A stretch of DNA of 64,000 bases, from contig WUJK01000003.1 of assembly GCA_011317545.1 (NCBI GenBank), positions 3,968,001-4,032,000 of the forward strand, written 5' to 3'. The notes beneath the pieces were generated by a model that was given only the letters and a program-made list of their open reading frames with translations, was not told the origin of the DNA and made no database searches. The translations under genes were made by a program, and so were the position numbers. The stretch is from Coniella vitis (Eukaryota; Ascomycota; Sordariomycetes; Diaporthales; Schizoparmaceae). Positions 10,468 through 22,254 of the stretch are shown here, piece by piece (within the stretch, counting starts at the first letter, position 1; the number at the start of each line of letters is the position of its first letter).

Positions 10468-12081
10468 TATTCTTTCTCTATACCGGGGTTGTCCTTATGT
10501 GCCGATTCGCAATTGTATGCCACATATACTCTCTTTGTGGCAGCCTGCTTCTTCTGTTTTTATGGTATAACGTTGCATATGTTTCTTGACTCAATTTACC
10601 AATAATCGATATCGTTTTTGATATTTTCAGACTTGTTATTAGTGGGTTGACGTGCCGCCAAACTGGCCAAGGATTTTCCTAGACTTGTATGTGTGTGAGT
10701 GTGTATGTTTTGAGAGAGAGTGTGTGTGTTATGACAATCAATTTGATTAATATCAGAGACGAATTTGCTTCATGGGCTGTAAGACTTCGCGTATGGTTTT
10801 ATGTATAACGTAGACTGGAATGAATTCGAAGCATGACATGTTCACAGGATTGCTCATTCGTCATCTTTGCCTTGCTACTCTACAGGTGCATCAAGATATT
10901 TAACGACGTTTGGCGGGGGCATTAGTTCAAAGCGCAGATCCATAACCCAGTAGTAGCCTTGCACTTACTGTGTCTTTTGTACGAAGTAAATCTTCTCAGT
11001 ACCCACAGAAGTATGCCAAGTCTTAACATACACCTTACTGATTTGCCTATTCCATGATGACCGCGCACCATGCTGAGTACCCTTTGCTACTTCTGTTAGT
11101 GAGTAATTATTGTGGTGGTTACACTCGCTCTGGAGTGGAACAACAGCTCTGGGTTGTGGCGCTGCAAGTCATGCCAGTACGAGCTGCGCACGGGGCTCAC
11201 CATCTTTCTCTGGAATACTACTTCGGAATTGGCAATATTTGGCGTGTCAGTAGCACAAAAAACATGGATACTGGCTTGCTATATTTCAATGCGACCAACG
11301 CCATGTCATATGCATACTCTTGTCTAATCCGAAGTGCTACATCTGTTAATGTCCCGACATCGACGACTTTGGAAGCCTGTCAATGATAGCATCTCAGGAC
11401 AGGGAAGCATCAAGGTATGGAGATCTCGCAGGCTCAATCTAATTATTAACGACCGATCGATCTAACCAGAATTTACCGCCAATGTCATAACGTACGGTGT
11501 GCTTCGACGTAGATTGCTTGGGAAAGTGGTTCTGTGGCCATTCTGATGCGAAAGTTGGACAATGAAGCTGACATTTTGCGCGAGCTCAATATAAGTAATT
11601 TTGTATAGTGAGGCTCGGTAAGCCATAACAAAGTTTCATGTGACACGACAGACAGGTGAGTAGAATGGAAGTTGCTTGGAATAGTTCTTGCTGTCTACAC
11701 ACTCGCAGCCATCGCGATCATCTGGGCCAATTGCACTGATGGCATGCCCAGCAATTGCTGTTATTTAGATGAGATGGGACAGTTGTGGAGGGCGGTGATT
11801 ATGTAAGGTGGCTGCGGCTGCGGCTGCGTAGCACTGAGGCTTCTGGCTCAATCACGTGAACGTGCTGTGGGTGGGCAGGGCTCACACCCCGAGGAAAATT
11901 TGGCTGCAGTTAGTGTCCGTGCATCGCCCTCGCCATGCCCTCTCTTCGTTGGCTAGGTCAATCAACCGACGTCCCACTTTGACTTTCCTTCCTTTTCGAC
12001 AGGTGACCCGATCATATCCAAATTTCGCTATTCGATACCAACCCATCGAACAGCGAAATCGTGATACCCTCAACCGCAATC
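10468..12081. other. Intergenic region, no supported gene; promoter of the S15 gene at right end
   Basis: About 1.6 kb without convincing coding sequence. It contains a TG/GA-rich low-complexity stretch at 10688-10732 and a (GGCTGC) hexamer repeat at 11808-11829. The last 100 bp before the ribosomal protein start carry pyrimidine-rich sequence (CTTTCCTTCCTTTTC, 11984-11998), common in promoters/leaders of fungal translation genes. Confidence 0.5.
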
Positions 12082-12901
12082 ATGGCTGACAACGAATACG
12101 TACGTCTACTCATCTCCTCGTCCTACCTCTCTTGTATTGTTTTATTGCCGCTTCGTGGCAACGTCGACGGTGGCTGTTGATGGCTGACGATATGTGATGT
12201 AGAACGCCGAGGAGGCTGCCGAGATCAAGAAGAAGAGAACCTTCCGCAAGTTCTCTTACCGTGGCATTGACCTCGACCAGTACGTTATCCTCGACTCTAG
12301 CATCGCCACCTCATCGAACATATACACCTCGACCGCTATTCCCATTCCTTGTCCAAGTTCTCGTACATCCCACGCGGCGTCTAGAGAGTTCAAGACATTT
12401 TTTTCCGGGTGCTCTCATTGGAAGACACAAACGGTGGCTGATAAACGCTTCGTCAATTTACAGGCTCCTTGACCTTTCCTCCGACCAGCTCCGCGATGTC
12501 GTTCACGCCCGTGCTCGCAGACGAATCAACCGCGGTCTGAAGCGCAAGCCCATGGGTCTCATCAAGAAGCTCCGTAAGGCCAAGCAGGAGGCCAAGCCCA
12601 ACGAGAAGCCCGACCTCGTCAAGACCCACCTCCGTGACATGATTGTCGTTCCCGAGATGATCGGCAGCGTCATTGGCATCTACTCTGGCAAGGAATTCAA
12701 CCAGGTCGAGATCAAGCCTGAGATGGTTGGCCACTACTTGGCTGAGTTCTCTATCTCTTAGTACGTTCTGACCAAAGATCCCAGCTCGCTCCCTTCACCA
12801 TCGGATGATATGGTGCTAACCTCTCCTACAGCAAGCCTGTCAAGCACGGTCGTCCCGGTATTGGTGCCACTCACTCTTCTCGTTTCATCCCTCTCAAGTA
12901 A
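12082..12901 (+). CDS. rps15: 40S ribosomal protein S15 (uS19)
   Basis: Component of the small ribosomal subunit head, near the decoding centre. Four exons: 12082..12099, 12203..12279, 12464..12760 and 12832..12901, giving 153 residues, the normal length. Donors are GTACGT in all three introns; the third intron has a clear GTGCTAAC branch site at 12813-12820. The first exon encodes only MADNEY, and the second continues [20 protein letters not shown]. The third exon carries [20 protein letters not shown] and [20 protein letters not shown], diagnostic of S19/S15. The last exon ends [13 protein letters not shown]. Codon use is strongly biased. The small first exon and split codons fix the model well. 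It converges on the complex I gene at 13556. Confidence 0.97.
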
Positions 12902-13555
12902 AAAATGGGCGCGGTTTTTTCGACGGGTTTTGCATGGTGTCGAATGGTCTGGGCGAATGGTCTTGGCTTTGGTTGGAAGCAGCAGAGTCAACGCTACCAA
13001 GCAAGAGGTAGCAATTGAATGACGCACATGGTGCAATTGAAAGCATGAGAAGGCTCTTCGTTCTGCGCCTTAGTACGTTGTCGCATGAGCCATGGCATAT
13101 ATGCTACCTGCCCATAAAGAGATGAGCTCGAGCACATAACGTGAAAACTACAGCAGCTCAATATGACAAATTCTGGCACAAAGCAAACTATCTTGGACCA
13201 TCATATCTGGCTTGGGGCATATCGCGGGACTATTCTCTCGCTTTCCTGTGGTTGAATTCGTGTCTCTTTGATTTATCATTACGGATATATACGCCACATG
13301 ACCAAGGTCTACCGATAATTTTGACTGGAAAGTGGTGCTCACTAGCACACCTACGGGCCACACATTGTACACTTGCCTCTGGCATCCAATACATAGGACT
13401 CGGAGCGCGGAACTATTTTATTGATCACATGCAAGATATTGTAGTAAAAGATTGTCACTGCCAAGTGTAAACCATATTTTGGAAATTTCACCTAGTTCCT
13501 CTACGTCAAACTGCTCAAATGATGTAAGCTAGAGCAGGCGAACAACTCGCGTCTA
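12902..13555. other. Convergent intergenic region
   Basis: Lies between the 3' ends of the S15 gene (+) and the complex I subunit gene (-). It should contain both 3' untranslated regions. Overlapping short frames at 13141-13470 and 13148-13372 have no domain support. No terminator-type signal can be called in a eukaryote from sequence alone. Confidence 0.6.
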
Positions 13556-14295
13556 TCACTGCTTCTTGAATTCAGCCAACTTCCTCGCTTTCCGCTCCTC
13601 ATCCTCTACATGTTCTTTGCGATAGTGTTCTACCAAGTGGTCAAGGTTGGCATAATGGCCAGCGGGAATATTTCGCGGGCATCCTGCGTCAATGAGTCTG
13701 TTTTGTAGCATCAGCAACTAGCCTCTGAGCAGATGACAGCACGTCAACGCTGAGGGCTGAGAAATTCTCTGCACCTAGCGCAAGGGGCTGGGCTAGGAGG
13801 GACGTACTCTGGTGTTCTCAACTCGAAGCCTTTTGCCTTCTCGACAGAGTAAAACAAGTGCTTATCAGCCGCTGCCTGCTCCTTAAGATCCGTCCGCAGC
13901 GCATTTCGGTGCTCCCAAGACTGTTGAGATCGTGCACGGAAGCCGTCAATCCACTTGGAGAACTTGAGGTCTTCGCCATCCTTGCCTGGGCGCGAAATGG
14001 AGTAGGTAAACATCGACAGGCCTATGGCGCCCAGAACAGCATACATTGCCATCTGCAAGCGAAGCCACATGTCAGCATTCGTAGCCAGGTTGAATACAAT
14101 GAACAATTGCGTCCCCTATCATTCCATTCATGCACATACTCCAGGCGACTCCTCGACTTGGGGAGCATGGTGATGATCATCGTGTGCGGCGTGATCGTGG
14201 CTCGATGCGTATCTTTGAGAGGCGGGACGCAGATTTTGAAACGTTGGCAGAGGTCTGCGAGCAGCACAAGCTGCTCTCTGTCGGATTGCCAGCAT
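13556..14295 (-). CDS. NADH:ubiquinone oxidoreductase 17.8 kDa-type accessory subunit (complex I)
   Basis: Accessory subunit of mitochondrial complex I, similar in layout to the Neurospora 17.8 kDa subunit (NUXM). Three exons on the minus strand: 14295..14140, 14052..13808 and 13697..13556, with introns 14139..14053 (GTATGT...TTGCAG) and 13807..13698 (GTACGT...AAACAG), giving 180 residues. The N-terminus MLAIRQRAACAARRPLP is Arg-rich without acids, a mitochondrial presequence, followed by a His-rich stretch (HDHAAHDDHHHA). One membrane span is at about residues 54-72 (MYAVLGAIGLSMFTYSI). Then comes a charged matrix or intermembrane domain with WEHRNALRTDLKEQAAADKH and a C-terminal amphipathic helix (HLVEHYRKEH). 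Subunit identity is by recalled resemblance, not alignment. It shares a promoter region with SIL1. Confidence 0.8.
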
Positions 14296-14902
14296 GTTGG
14301 CGTCTGTGGTGGCGGGTGCGAATCGGCTATCAATGCGTCGTCGTTGGCCGCTCGGCATGGAGCGTTGACGATGTTTGGTTGCGAAGCTCTGGGGGGCTCC
14401 AGCATTAGTCAGCGAATTCTGCCTCGCTACTCCCGCGCTCTGTCCAATCATTTCACAGTTCTTGTCAACTCCACCATGAGTAATCAAGCCACCGTACCTG
14501 CAACGATCTGTTAGCCAAGGTACTGAGGTACCTGCTAGCGGATTATGGATCCGAACATCAAGACCTGTGGCGGTTCGCAAGGGACAACATCTGTCCTTTC
14601 TCTGGGATTCCAGAACTTTTGACTCAGTCGAGCAGATAATTTATATGTGGCTCGCCAGACAAATTCCCCGATGGCTCAGACTCTCTTCACACCCGGGACT
14701 TCATGAGCCCATCCGCCTATGGAATACACAAGTCTTTTTTACAACGACACAATCTCACTTCCTATTGTCTCACCTCATGACCTCAATCAACCTGCGGTTC
14801 ACCATCTGACAACTATCGCGACTTTCCTTATACTTTCACACGCATATTGACCTCCATAATTCCGGCTGAACAACGGGAGGTCAGTTGATTCACACCGGGA
14901 AG
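14296..14902. promoter_or_regulatory. Divergent promoter region between complex I subunit and SIL1 genes
   Basis: About 600 bp separate the start codons of two divergent genes, so it must contain both promoters and leaders. No specific factor site can be assigned with confidence. Open frames that cross it are shadows or extensions of the first exon of the complex I gene. Confidence 0.5.
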
Positions 14903-16210
14903 ATGGATGGACGACGGTCATTTTCTCGTCCCCTGGCCGGCTCATCTCTTGCATTCTTCTTCCTGGTTGTTGTCGCCATTTTGACTGTCGGTATTGCAGC
15001 TGGACAAGTTGGTAAGGGGCCTGGTCAGCTGAACGAAGGATCGGGACCCAGTAGCATCTCTGAAAAAGAGGGTGTGGATATTGCCGCAGCCCAGCCACAG
15101 GATGTCATATGTTCTACGGACAAGACAGACGACTGTTACCCCAGAATCTTCCAGCCAACGCATGAGTTTCAAGTCGTCAGAGATGGCCAAGAGATTCCTT
15201 CTGGACTCCATGTCAGGCTCGACATCAGCACAGGGAGCAAGGAAGCCAAATTAAACAATCCTGATGAGCAGGTCGAGGCTGTGGAAGGGCTGCCTGCTGA
15301 CTCGGCGGTAGTGGTCGTCAATTCAGCAGAAGACACCAACGATGCAGAGATACCAAAGGGAGCACCACTGTATGAACCAGTGGGCAAAATTAAGCCGCCT
15401 GAAACCGAATCCCAGGCCTTTCATGATTCTCTGACGGTGCTCAAGACACTTTCTCTGAATAACCGACCCCTCGACGCTGCCATGAGTATATTGAAGGATA
15501 TTTCTCATGATATCTATTACGGTCTGAAGGTCGCAGAGGACTCAACTGCCGTCACAGAGCTGCTGTGCATGATGAGCAACCAAGAGATATTCGTCAAAAA
15601 TGCTGACGACCCAGAAGTAGCACTTGCTGGCGATGCAGCATCGGTCATTGGTTCAGCATTGCAGAACAACCAGAAGGCTCTTGAAGAGGTGGAGAAGGCG
15701 TGGCCGGTCATCAGGGATGCGGCGTGTTCGGACAGCGCCACACCTCTTAGGGAAGCGCTCTTCCAAATGCTCGTTCCCTCTGCCTCCATGAGCGGAGATG
15801 CCCCCAAATCAGAAGGTCGTCAGCTGAGCCTCACGAAAGCGAAGACATCCGCTCTCAGGGGCCTTATAAAGAGTCCCTCGATCCGCAACGATTTCCTTGC
15901 TAATGGAGGCATGGCTCAGGTGCTACAAGTTCTGGTGCTTGAGAGGCCAGATATGGAGCCTGCGCAGCAGAAGCTTGTCAATTTGGTGATAGACAATTTC
16001 CTAGACGAGGGCATGGGAGCTGTCCTTGGCGTGTGGCCCAGGCCTGGTACCATTGATCTTGAATGGGATATTGAGCTCAAGAGGTTGGCGAAACTCTACA
16101 CTTCGAAAAGAGGTCATTGGAGCTCAGAGTTGTGGAAAGTATTGCAGGGCCAGAGACAGGCCGTTCAGGCTGCCGGAAAGGATAACGAGCCCGAGCACAG
16201 TGATCTATGA
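14903..16210 (+). CDS. sil1: Nucleotide exchange factor SIL1 (ER lumen, BiP partner)
   Basis: Exchanges ADP for ATP on the ER Hsp70 BiP/Kar2 and so supports protein import and folding. Single exon, 435 residues, ATG 14903. An N-terminal signal peptide has an h-region at about residues 18-33 (AFFFLVVVAILTVGIAAG). A conserved N-terminal motif follows: VICSTDKTDDCYPRIFQPTHEF, then SGLHVRLDISTGSKEAKLN. The rest is helical armadillo-like repeat sequence (residues 180-400). The C-terminus EHSDL resembles an ER-retention tetrapeptide (HDEL class) in position and character but is not canonical. No internal membrane span. Assignment rests on the CYPRIFQPTHEFQ motif and the repeat architecture of fungal SIL1. 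Confidence 0.87.
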   Translation: MDGRRSFSRPLAGSSLAFFFLVVVAILTVGIAAGQVGKGPGQLNEGSGPSSISEKEGVDIAAAQPQDVICSTDKTDDCYPRIFQPTHEFQVVRDGQEIPSGLHVRLDISTGSKEAKLNNPDEQVEAVEGLPADSAVVVVNSAEDTNDAEIPKGAPLYEPVGKIKPPETESQAFHDSLTVLKTLSLNNRPLDAAMSILKDISHDIYYGLKVAEDSTAVTELLCMMSNQEIFVKNADDPEVALAGDAASVIGSALQNNQKALEEVEKAWPVIRDAACSDSATPLREALFQMLVPSASMSGDAPKSEGRQLSLTKAKTSALRGLIKSPSIRNDFLANGGMAQVLQVLVLERPDMEPAQQKLVNLVIDNFLDEGMGAVLGVWPRPGTIDLEWDIELKRLAKLYTSKRGHWSSELWKVLQGQRQAVQAAGKDNEPEHSDL

Positions 16211-19200
16211 TAGGCGGCGTATACCTCGACTACGCATGAATGATACCCATGACTGCCACGACACTATATACCAGTTTGTGGCCAGGAAGCATATATGATC
16301 CCATACGGATAAAATCCCATACAGGGTTACTGAGTATTGTTCGCCAGGCTGGCCCAATAAGGAAGACTTTTGACAGTGTGCTGCCCAAACTTGGTTACTC
16401 ACTGCATCCCTCGAGCACGATGTATGCGAAGTCCAGGTATCCTAAAGATTTTATTACCAGACATCTCGGAACAGAGTTCGACTCTACTTTAGTTGAAGGG
16501 CTATTCGTATGGTGCACTTAAACGTCCACTTGGCCGTCTCTGATTGCATAGCCTCCACACCTGTACATGAATAGAAGGGTAATGTCGACCACATAATATC
16601 ACAACCAATTTGATTGTCTGAGAGAGAAGGGGTTATATCAATGACACATGTCATCTGATATACCGGCAAAAGCAACCGTAGCAATAACCCTGTTACATAG
16701 TACGCATCCTACGCCATTGAGACGTGTGGGAGCTTGGCCGCGTCGGCGACCACTCTGGAAGAGAATTTATGGTGTCTCAGACATAGGCCTGCGGTTCACA
16801 GCAGATTGAGACACAATATCGCCCCTCCCCCCTCCCCCAAAAGAACCATGACACGCCTCTACATAGTACAACTATGTATGTAGCTACCAGAGCAGAAGAG
16901 CAGCACCCGGGAACTGCATGGCCACATGGTCCAAGCAGAACCTCGTCTCGTAGAAGGCACGACGGTGAACGAGGGTTGCACAAGACTCCAGAGGCAATTT
17001 TCTTTCTGAAGCAATCATTGTGGGACTTTGTTGTTGCTTTCCGTCCCGTACAGATCGGGAAATAGTGCTACTGCACACATGCTGCTTATAGTTAGCAGAG
17101 AAGGCACCTCCCAAGAATAGTACGATAGATTAGGCGGTGAGGTCCCAAATTTGAAGCCAGAGGCATCTCGAGCAACATTTGGGGTTCCAGAGGCCGTTGA
17201 CTTGATTCTGACAGGCCGTGGAGATGCGTCTGGTTTTGCTTTGCTCCTCGCACACAAATAGACCCTCGTTAATTCTGAGGTGTAAGCACAAGCGGACTTG
17301 ACTATCTGCTGCATTGGTACAAAATATAGAGCTGGTCGAACTTATTTGCAAGAGGATGTCTCCTAAACGAAGCGCCGCTCATACGTGCTGAGAACACATG
17401 GCGATATGTCAAGATACATACTATACATAGTACATAATGTCCAGAGTTCTATGTAGCCTGTGTATGGACAGACTGCCGTACTGTGTGTCATGCTTTTTTC
17501 GCAATGCAGCGTAATGCGTGGCGTGGCTTGGAAGACGAATCACACCAAAAGCTGGAACATCGATCACTTTTTCATTCTCCACGTGGCGCGCGATTGCTGC
17601 TAGGAGCTTATGTACGAGGTATTTGGATTGCTCAACACTACTAAGTAACGGTAATTGTCCGATGCTATGCGTAGTGTTCAAAACATGGTGTGATAATGTC
17701 CCTTTGACTGATTCACATTCCCTAGTACCGAGATCTTTGTGTCATCGCTCTATTTCCAGCGATCGTCAAGCTGCAACGCTAGAGTTGAGGGCCAAAGACG
17801 GGACACAATTTCGTAATCGCACACCGAACAGCTGCATCTAGGAGGGCATACTTTTCGACTGCCATGCAGGCCAGCAGCGGCTTCATCCCTGTGTAACATT
17901 GCAGACGGGGGCGTTCGCCTGATCAGTGTGTGAGGTAGGCCTGGACTTGAAATTGTGTACTTTGGTATGGTACCTAGCCCGAATATAGTGACTACTATGT
18001 AGCAAAATCAGACTATGGTATGGCGAAACACACTTGAGCGAATGCATAGTAGAAAGACCCGACAGGATGTGCCACACTCGGCCTACGCCCTCGCCGAGTC
18101 TTGTCCAAACTTCGCACAAAGCAATCTCCCCATCCACGTACTTCCTATGCGGTGATCCGTCCGTGGGTGGTCTGCCACAGCCACTGGGCACGCTGGTGAA
18201 CTGGACGGGTACAGGCATGGCGATCCTGCCGGGTTGTCTTTCCAACAGTCTACTACTATGTAGTCTAAAGGTTGGACGAGCTTCAAGTATATGCATACTT
18301 GGGGGTTAGAGAGACAAGGTGATTTCTCGCTTACCCAGGCAGCCATCGCCACCTGTATTCCCAGCGTGGCCTACGCTGCCCATGTAATTCTTGTGTGAAT
18401 TTCTACGCGATCGTCTGAAGCTCGGTACGGACGTGTAAGGGCGCAAACAACACTCTTTATCGGTTCATTCCTTGATCAATCTGTCGTTGTCCAGTTGATC
18501 TCGGCCGAGGATGCGAAAGAGCAGCTCAGTCATAGACGCTTGGCTGACAGGCCAAGTAGCGCCAGTATCTGGGGACTTCGCTCCGTCCATAGCGGCTTGA
18601 GGCACAAGAGCAGCTTAGGCCGCGGCCTGGAGGATGCCAGGAGCATCTCCCATAGCTCACTGTCTTCCTAAAGAGGCGGGAGAGGCACCTATGTACTACA
18701 GAACGGTACATACATAGTACATAATATGTAGCTGTTATCCGCTGGGCTTGCCGTGCCTTGTACTCTGTCAGTGGTCCTAAACGGGAACATAGAGCGGTAC
18801 AGAATCATCAATGCAACCTCTCAATCAGTATCTGCTTTGAGCACAAATCTAGCTTATGTAGATTCTGCGTGTGTGAGTACATTGTCCTGGGGTTCAACGG
18901 ATGGTGGGACACCCATCCGAGCTGCTGTCGTCCGTGTTCCTGCATCTAGAGTTGTGTAGATGTGGTATAAGCAACGGACACACCGCAAGGCTCGTCTGCC
19001 ACTGGGTAACTGGTTCAGGTCGGAGAGCTGGCGCCCTCGTACAAGAAAAACGGCGTCTAGCCGTAGAAAGCAGAGGCACAAGAGGTCAGATCTAGGAGAA
19101 GCCCGTCAGAGAAGCTGATGACGCTGGAATCGTAAGCGCACGCCCGGCTGCTTTGACCTGCCCCAACGGGCAGGTACATGAGGTATCAAGTAGGAAATAG

Positions 19201-21000
19201 AGCAGAGAGCAGAGGGCGACCGATGCTCAATTGGTTCCTTGACTCGGTCTCGGGCTGCCCTTGTGCAATTGAGCCCGTATGCATTTCTCCCAGACTGCTG
19301 TGTCGAGGCCTGACATGGGGTGTTGAAAGTACCTAGGTAGGGCAGGCCGTTTCGCTTCCCCCACCAGGTCAAAAAGGCCGTGGATCGGGTCGACGTGTGT
19401 GCTCTCGGACCGCTGGGATCATCCTGGTTGTATCTTTCGAGCCCAGCTGGCACAGACTCGGGACGTGCCCAAGTTGGACACGTCAATGTTACCTACGGAT
19501 TATGTACTATGTATGGGGTGCAAATGCTCCCAAGGTTCCTGTTAATACTTGCTGTATAGACTTGCCTGCTAATCGATATGCAATTGACCAAGAGGTAACC
19601 ATAGGGCAAACATCTGCTTCAGCTGGAAAAGCACTGTCGATTCTCTCCAAGTGCATTCTGTACGGACTGGTTCTGCCCGAGGACAACGCAAATCGCGTAT
19701 GTGCTGGTATGATGTTGTTTCTGTGCTCCTTCCAAAGGCATTGATTGATTGACGCTGCGCGCTCGTAGCACAGATGCAGGTAGTGCCGCAGTATGGCCGA
19801 CGCCCCAAGATTGATTAATTTAGCACCGTACGTACCGTGCTGGAGCGGGAGGGCTGCTGCTGCCTTGGCTTTTCGCATGGCTGCAACATGGGCAAAATCA
19901 AATACATTAGCACTACGCGCCAGAGGAGAGTTTCTGGGGGTCCCTTTGTCTTTGGTGCAAGGGGCAGGCGCGACATTGGCATGCGACATGCTCGTGGCAT
20001 GCCACGGGGTCTGCGAGCTAAGATGGCCGCTAACGCAGCAAGTGCAGCAGGCAAGTACTATACAGCAGGCCTGGCAGGTTGGGGGACTGAAGCACATAGT
20101 AGCGTCAATCTGCCGTGTCCTACATAGTACACTTAGGACAGTATACTATGAGAGTATATATACAGACATAGTACGCAGTAATTACCATGGAGGAAGAAGC
20201 CCGCTGATCAGCGTGCCTTGATCAGGCCACACGTGCTGTGTTAGCGTCCCAGCCCCTCCACGATACTAAGTACTATGTACATTTATACATGGTACATCAA
20301 CCTGGGAATGAAATGGCATTTTACTACCACTATGGTATAAGCACACTAGCAAGTCAGGGCTTGTGTTGAGCCACGTGTTTTTTCACAACTCTGTTTTTGC
20401 TGGCTCCTTGCTTCTGTTGATTCATTTAGAATCAAACATAAATGAAATAAGGCTAGTTCTCGCCCCTGGGCTCGACTTCACCGAGTCTCTTATTTTGGTA
20501 TTCACTCTTTTTGAGATGAAGCAAGAGGCTCACGCAGATAGAGATAAGCGTGCGATATCACAGCTCTGGCTATCTGTAATCAGATCATGGGGAAGCATGG
20601 ACGGCAAGCAATACACAGAAAGATGAGATGATAAGAGAAGATTCTTCGTCAATTCACGGTGCTTGCATTATACTACGCATCCTTGGTGCTCTCGTCCCCT
20701 TCCCCCTTCCCTGTGGAACCCGCCCGCCCGCTACGTGCCCTGCTCCCCGGAAGTTGCAGGGTCTACCCTGTACGTGGGCCGCTTCGACGGGGCAGCAACC
20801 GTTCTGAACTCGAGTGCTGTGTTGTGTGCCAGTTGCCTGCGGGGGGGTTGCAACAGCCTTGATTGATCCCGCAGAGGGCACGAGCAAAGCGGGTAGCGAC
20901 CCCGTGTGCGACACATGGAGAGTGGGCCTGGGAGTGGCCTCAGCGCGTGGCCGCTAGAGCGCGACCCACGAGGGCCCCTGCAAGACAGCACAGTCCTATG
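16211..21000. other. Gene-poor interval with dispersed TACATAGTA motif
   Basis: About 4.8 kb with no supported protein-coding gene. Open frames here are short, overlap on both strands, and lack domains, splice logic or codon bias. I saw no tRNA-like B boxes. The main recurring signal is a short near-palindrome, TACATAGTA/TACTATGTA. A small perfect hairpin (ACTCGGC/GCCGAGT) lies at about 18,075-18,097. A non-coding RNA cannot be excluded. Confidence 0.55.
16859..20300. repeat. Dispersed near-palindromic motif TACATAGTA / TACTATGTA
   Basis: Copies or near-copies: 16859-16884 (two, facing each other), 17424-17440, 17991-18003, 18250-18266, 18689-18732 (two), 19500-19515, 20120-20134, 20165-20175 and 20268-20298 (two). 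Further copies lie at about 25,059-25,074 and 25,243-25,260. Several extend to TACATAGTACATA. They sit outside genes and are not tandem. The spread suggests either a mini-repeat family or a binding site. Confidence 0.6.
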
Positions 21001-22254
21001 TAGCTCAGTTAAGCCACTACCGTGCTACTACAGCAAACCTGTACGTGCGCCCAGCGTTATCCCCTAGCTGCTGGCAACCTGGCATCGCCGCATCCTGGCA
21101 TTGTCCCATCGGCTTGGGGGCTGGGCAAGATTGAACAACGACCCCGACACATGCTCGTTCAATGTCCTCGATCCTTGCCTCCGCCTCGCCTCGCCTCCAC
21201 TCCAAGCACCTTCCCGCCTGCCGCACCCCTCGACTTCCAGGGTTGCTCCAGCTCTTTACTGCTGCCGCTGGCGCTGCCGCTTGCCCAACACTCCAGTCCA
21301 GTCTAGTCCAGTCCTCTTCCGTCCCATCCTTGCAGGATTTCCTTGCCCATTAGCACTTCCTTTCTCAGCGAGGCCGTGATCCTCCTCGACTCCTCTTTTC
21401 TCCCCATACCCTTGGCCCATCTCACACTTTCTTCTCCCCATCCCCTTCCCCCCAGCTTCAGCGCATGCGTGCCACCCCCCCGAGGCAGAACAACGCTGTC
21501 CCCTCCTCCCTGCTCCTGCGGTTCCTTGCCAGCCCAGCCCGCTCATTGTGGAGAATTTGTTGGCGCCTTGCCATCTTTGCTTGGTGCTTCGCTGCTTGCC
21601 CAAAGGTTCAGTCTGGAACTTTCAACTCTTTCTTCGCTCTCTCCGTATCCTCTTTCTCGGTCCCTCCTTGGCCTTTTCTCACTATTTCTCGCCCCCTCTC
21701 GCCCTCATCTACTTGTCACCACTTATTCTTGTCCACAGCCGCCGCGACTGAACGTGGCCTGTCGCAACAGTCTCCCAGCCGGCCACGTGCACATGCGCTC
21801 TTATCCGTGCGCCTTGATCTGCAAATCGCACAAAAGACTGTGGGTTGTCTGGCTGGCTTCGTGGTTCTGACTTGTGTACGTGTGTGCCCACGCTCGCAAA
21901 GGAACCTCGACACACTTGACTCGCCCCAGATACGTGCTGCGTTGTTCTGTCATCACTAGCGAACTCCAGCACCGACTTGCACCTGGCGCACCTCTTTTAC
22001 GCTTCTAATTCCCCGTCAATCGACGCCAATCCGCGCATTCGTTTCTGCCCTCGAATCATATACTGCCCACTCTTAGCCGCTCGTTTATCTTCAACCCGAC
22101 CTTGGCAGACGGGCGTCCAACATATGGACGTGCCCTTACCACAGCCCCTACATATCAGACTGAATACAGAGATCGAACTTTACTGTAATCAAACCATATC
22201 ACGAGACTGTGTTCCGCCCTCGGTCTTGCCTCGCTGCTTCTGAAAATCACCACC
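21001..22254 (+). promoter_or_regulatory. CT-rich upstream region and probable long leader of the bHLH gene
   Basis: From about 21,160 to 21,760 the plus strand is strongly pyrimidine-rich (runs of CCTCGCC, CTTTCTTCTCCCC, CTCTCCGTATCC). Several short upstream frames lie between here and ATG 22255. Long CT-rich leaders with upstream frames are common for fungal regulatory genes. The start codon has a good context (CACCATGGC). The transcription start cannot be placed from sequence. Confidence 0.5.

Noticed and set aside
12261..12761. 166-codon frame in the S15 gene
   Set aside because: Its first half is intron 2 read through; the spliced model gives normal S15.
14128..14580. Longer minus-strand N-terminus for the complex I subunit
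   Set aside because: Upstream codons are not presequence-like; MLAIRQRAACAARR at 14,295 is a typical start of a mitochondrial presequence.
19793..20221. 142-codon plus-strand frame
   Set aside because: No domain or codon bias, overlaps minus-strand frames of similar quality, contains TACATAGTA motifs.
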